Assembly (NCBI RefSeq): GCF_009720865.1
Contig: NZ_WNLA01000006.1
Span: forward strand, 186,001 to 250,000
Length of the DNA: 64,000 bases
Source: Pseudoduganella ginsengisoli
Lineage (GTDB): Bacteria > Pseudomonadota > Gammaproteobacteria > Burkholderiales > Burkholderiaceae_D
Direction of reading: 5' to 3'
Shown: in pieces, positions 62,998 to 64,000 of the stretch
How the letters are laid out: each line of letters opens with the position of its first letter
Position numbering within the stretch: the stretch's first letter is position 1
Translations under genes and position numbers: made by a program
Notes under the pieces: generated by a model
Databases searched by the model: none
What the model saw: only the letters and a program-made list of their open reading frames with translations
What the model was told of the DNA's origin: nothing

Positions 62998-63831
62998 TCA
63001 GAACCAGTCGTGCCAGACGGGTTTGACATTGGATGGCAATGGTGGCAATTCTGCAAAACTCACGCGCGCTTCACCCGGTGCATGGAAATCCGTGCCGCGC
63101 GACGCGAGGAAACCATAACGGTTCGCCAGTTCCGCGTATTCCGGATACTGGTCGGGCGTGTGGCTCCCCGTCACCACTTCAATGGCGACGCCGCCCAACT
63201 GCTTGAATTCATCGAACAGCACGCCTTGCGCCATGCTGGAAAATTTATAGCGGCCCGGGTGGGCAATCACAGGAATGCCGCCCGCCCCTTTAATCCACTG
63301 CATGGCCTGCTCCAAGGTCGCCCAGCGGTGTTCCACATAACCGGGCTTGCCTTCGGCCAGGTAGCGCTTGAACACTTCCGGCACCGTATTGCAAATGCCC
63401 AGCTCCACGATATAGCGGGCAAAGTGGGTACGGGACATCAAATCCGGATTGTCGACATATTTCAATGCGCCTTCATACGCATCAGGAATGCCGTGCAGCG
63501 CCAGCTGGTTCGAAATTTCATGGCCGCGGCGGTCGCGGCCGGAACGGGTCTGGTGCAAACCTTCCGTCAGCGCCCGGTTATTTTCATCGATTTGCAGGCC
63601 GACAATATGGACAGTTTCATTGGCCCACGTAATGGAAATTTCCACGCCCGACGCGAAGCGCATGCCCTGCTCCTGCGCAGCCTGGCGCGCGGCGGCAATG
63701 CCGCTTACTTCATCGTGATCCGTCAGCGCCCACACGTCCACGCCGCCCAGGCGCGCCATCTGCGCGACCTTCGCAGGAGGCAATACGCCATCAGAGACGT
63801 TGGAATGGCAATGCAGATCGACTTTCAACAT
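62998..63831 (-). CDS. PHP-domain phosphoesterase, RNase AM (YciV/TrpH)-like
   Basis: About 277 aa. PHP metal ligands: DLHCHSNVSDG, LTDHDEVSG, SGVEISI, HIVGLQID, IAHPGRY and GTDFHAPGE. E. coli RNase AM is a 5'-3' exonuclease that trims rRNA 5' ends and degrades 3',5'-bisphosphate nucleotides. The start is taken at MLKVDLHCH (63831); weak ribosome sites make this uncertain, and the open frame goes 8 codons further up. Confidence 0.9.
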   Translation of the reverse strand: MLKVDLHCHSNVSDGVLPPAKVAQMARLGGVDVWALTDHDEVSGIAAARQAAQEQGMRFASGVEISITWANETVHIVGLQIDENNRALTEGLHQTRSGRDRRGHEISNQLALHGIPDAYEGALKYVDNPDLMSRTHFARYIVELGICNTVPEVFKRYLAEGKPGYVEHRWATLEQAMQWIKGAGGIPVIAHPGRYKFSSMAQGVLFDEFKQLGGVAIEVVTGSHTPDQYPEYAELANRYGFLASRGTDFHAPGEARVSFAELPPLPSNVKPVWHDWF

Positions 63832-63902
63832 ACAGTTACAAATCATCACGGACAAGGGAAGGCTCCATTGTACCCCGCCACCGTCCGATCATTCGACAGA
63901 TA

Positions 63903-64000
63903 TCAGACGAGAAACTCTTCAATCATGGCGGCCAGCTGTTCCGGCTGGTCGTGGTGCAGCATGTGGCCCGCGTTATCAATCATTTTTGCCGTCACGTTGG
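63903..64000 (-). CDS. Alpha/beta hydrolase, C-terminal end only
   Basis: The last 32 codons of a gene that continues beyond the right edge. It contains the catalytic-His region AGHMLHHDQPEQLAAMIEEF, typical of the alpha/beta hydrolase fold (His of the triad after Gly). Nothing can be said about substrate. Confidence 0.75.
   Translation of the reverse strand, partial: NVTAKMIDNAGHMLHHDQPEQLAAMIEEFLV

Noticed and set aside
1..64000. tRNA or rRNA genes, CRISPR arrays, prophage or intact insertion sequences
   Set aside because: No transposase, integrase, phage or Cas-like protein among the supported genes, and no tRNA-like cloverleaf or rRNA segment recognised by eye; a covariance scan would be decisive.

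Overview
The window looks like chromosome of a betaproteobacterium in the Oxalobacteraceae (Massilia / Duganella / Janthinobacterium group). This rests on gene content and order: the reverse-strand run leuC, entericidin, leuD, leuB, asd, fimV, truA, trpF, trpB, trpA, accD, folC, dedD, cvpA, purF, metZ-like is the classic Burkholderiales arrangement. GC-rich codon use, an Ala-rich proteome and intergenic GTGTCAGGC / GGGGTCAGACGTGC type repeats fit the same group. The genus is inference.

Layout. 1-18 kb: housekeeping biosynthesis on the minus strand (Met, purine, folate, fatty acid, Trp and Leu genes, plus polar landmark protein FimV), punctuated by good intrinsic terminators and one 380-bp MITE-like element (9855-10234). 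18-21 kb: an isolated cheZ-cheA pair. 21-23.5 kb: universal stress protein, NarL-type regulator and a Crp/Fnr regulator, with an FNR-type box before usp. 23.6-35.6 kb: iron and outer-membrane uptake. It holds a Fur-box-preceded hemP, an unknown gene, a DUF2325 gene, a large TonB receptor, and a Fur-controlled divergent locus. That locus has a Fiu-type catecholate receptor on one side and PepSY / DUF2271 / DUF4198 / ApbE / flavodoxin reductase on the other. 36-44 kb: a DNA-repair operon recQ, exonuclease, ATP-dependent ligase, Lhr-type helicase, PdeM phosphoesterase. 44-47.5 kb: two overlapping sensor-kinase genes. 47.6-56.5 kb: free Met-R-sulfoxide reductase, HDOD protein, orphan solute-binding protein, mutS with an overlapping degenerate phosphoesterase-like gene, slyD, the ribosomal oxygenase roxA, and an Ala-rich lipoprotein. 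56.6-64 kb: bamC, dapA, methyltransferase, trpS, an M50-like protein, yciO, htpX, a PHP-domain RNase AM-like gene and the end of an alpha/beta hydrolase.

Most interesting system: the locus at 28.6-35.6 kb. The secreted DUF2271 protein carries a clear ApbE flavinylation motif (D-G-V-S-G-A-T), and ApbE itself is encoded two genes downstream. A membrane-anchored NADPH flavodoxin reductase and a His-rich three-helix PepSY protein complete a plausible electron path from cytosolic NADPH to a periplasmic covalent flavin. Expression from the same Fur-regulated intergenic region as a catecholate siderophore receptor suggests reductive release of iron from siderophores in the periplasm. The motif and the operon are seen directly; the function is inference.

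Other points worth a second look are a site-2-protease homologue lacking its zinc ligands, a CheZ with extra CheY-binding-like peptides, an Fnr homologue without cluster cysteines, TrpA with Glu at the catalytic Asp60 position, and recQ joined to the ligase-associated repair module.
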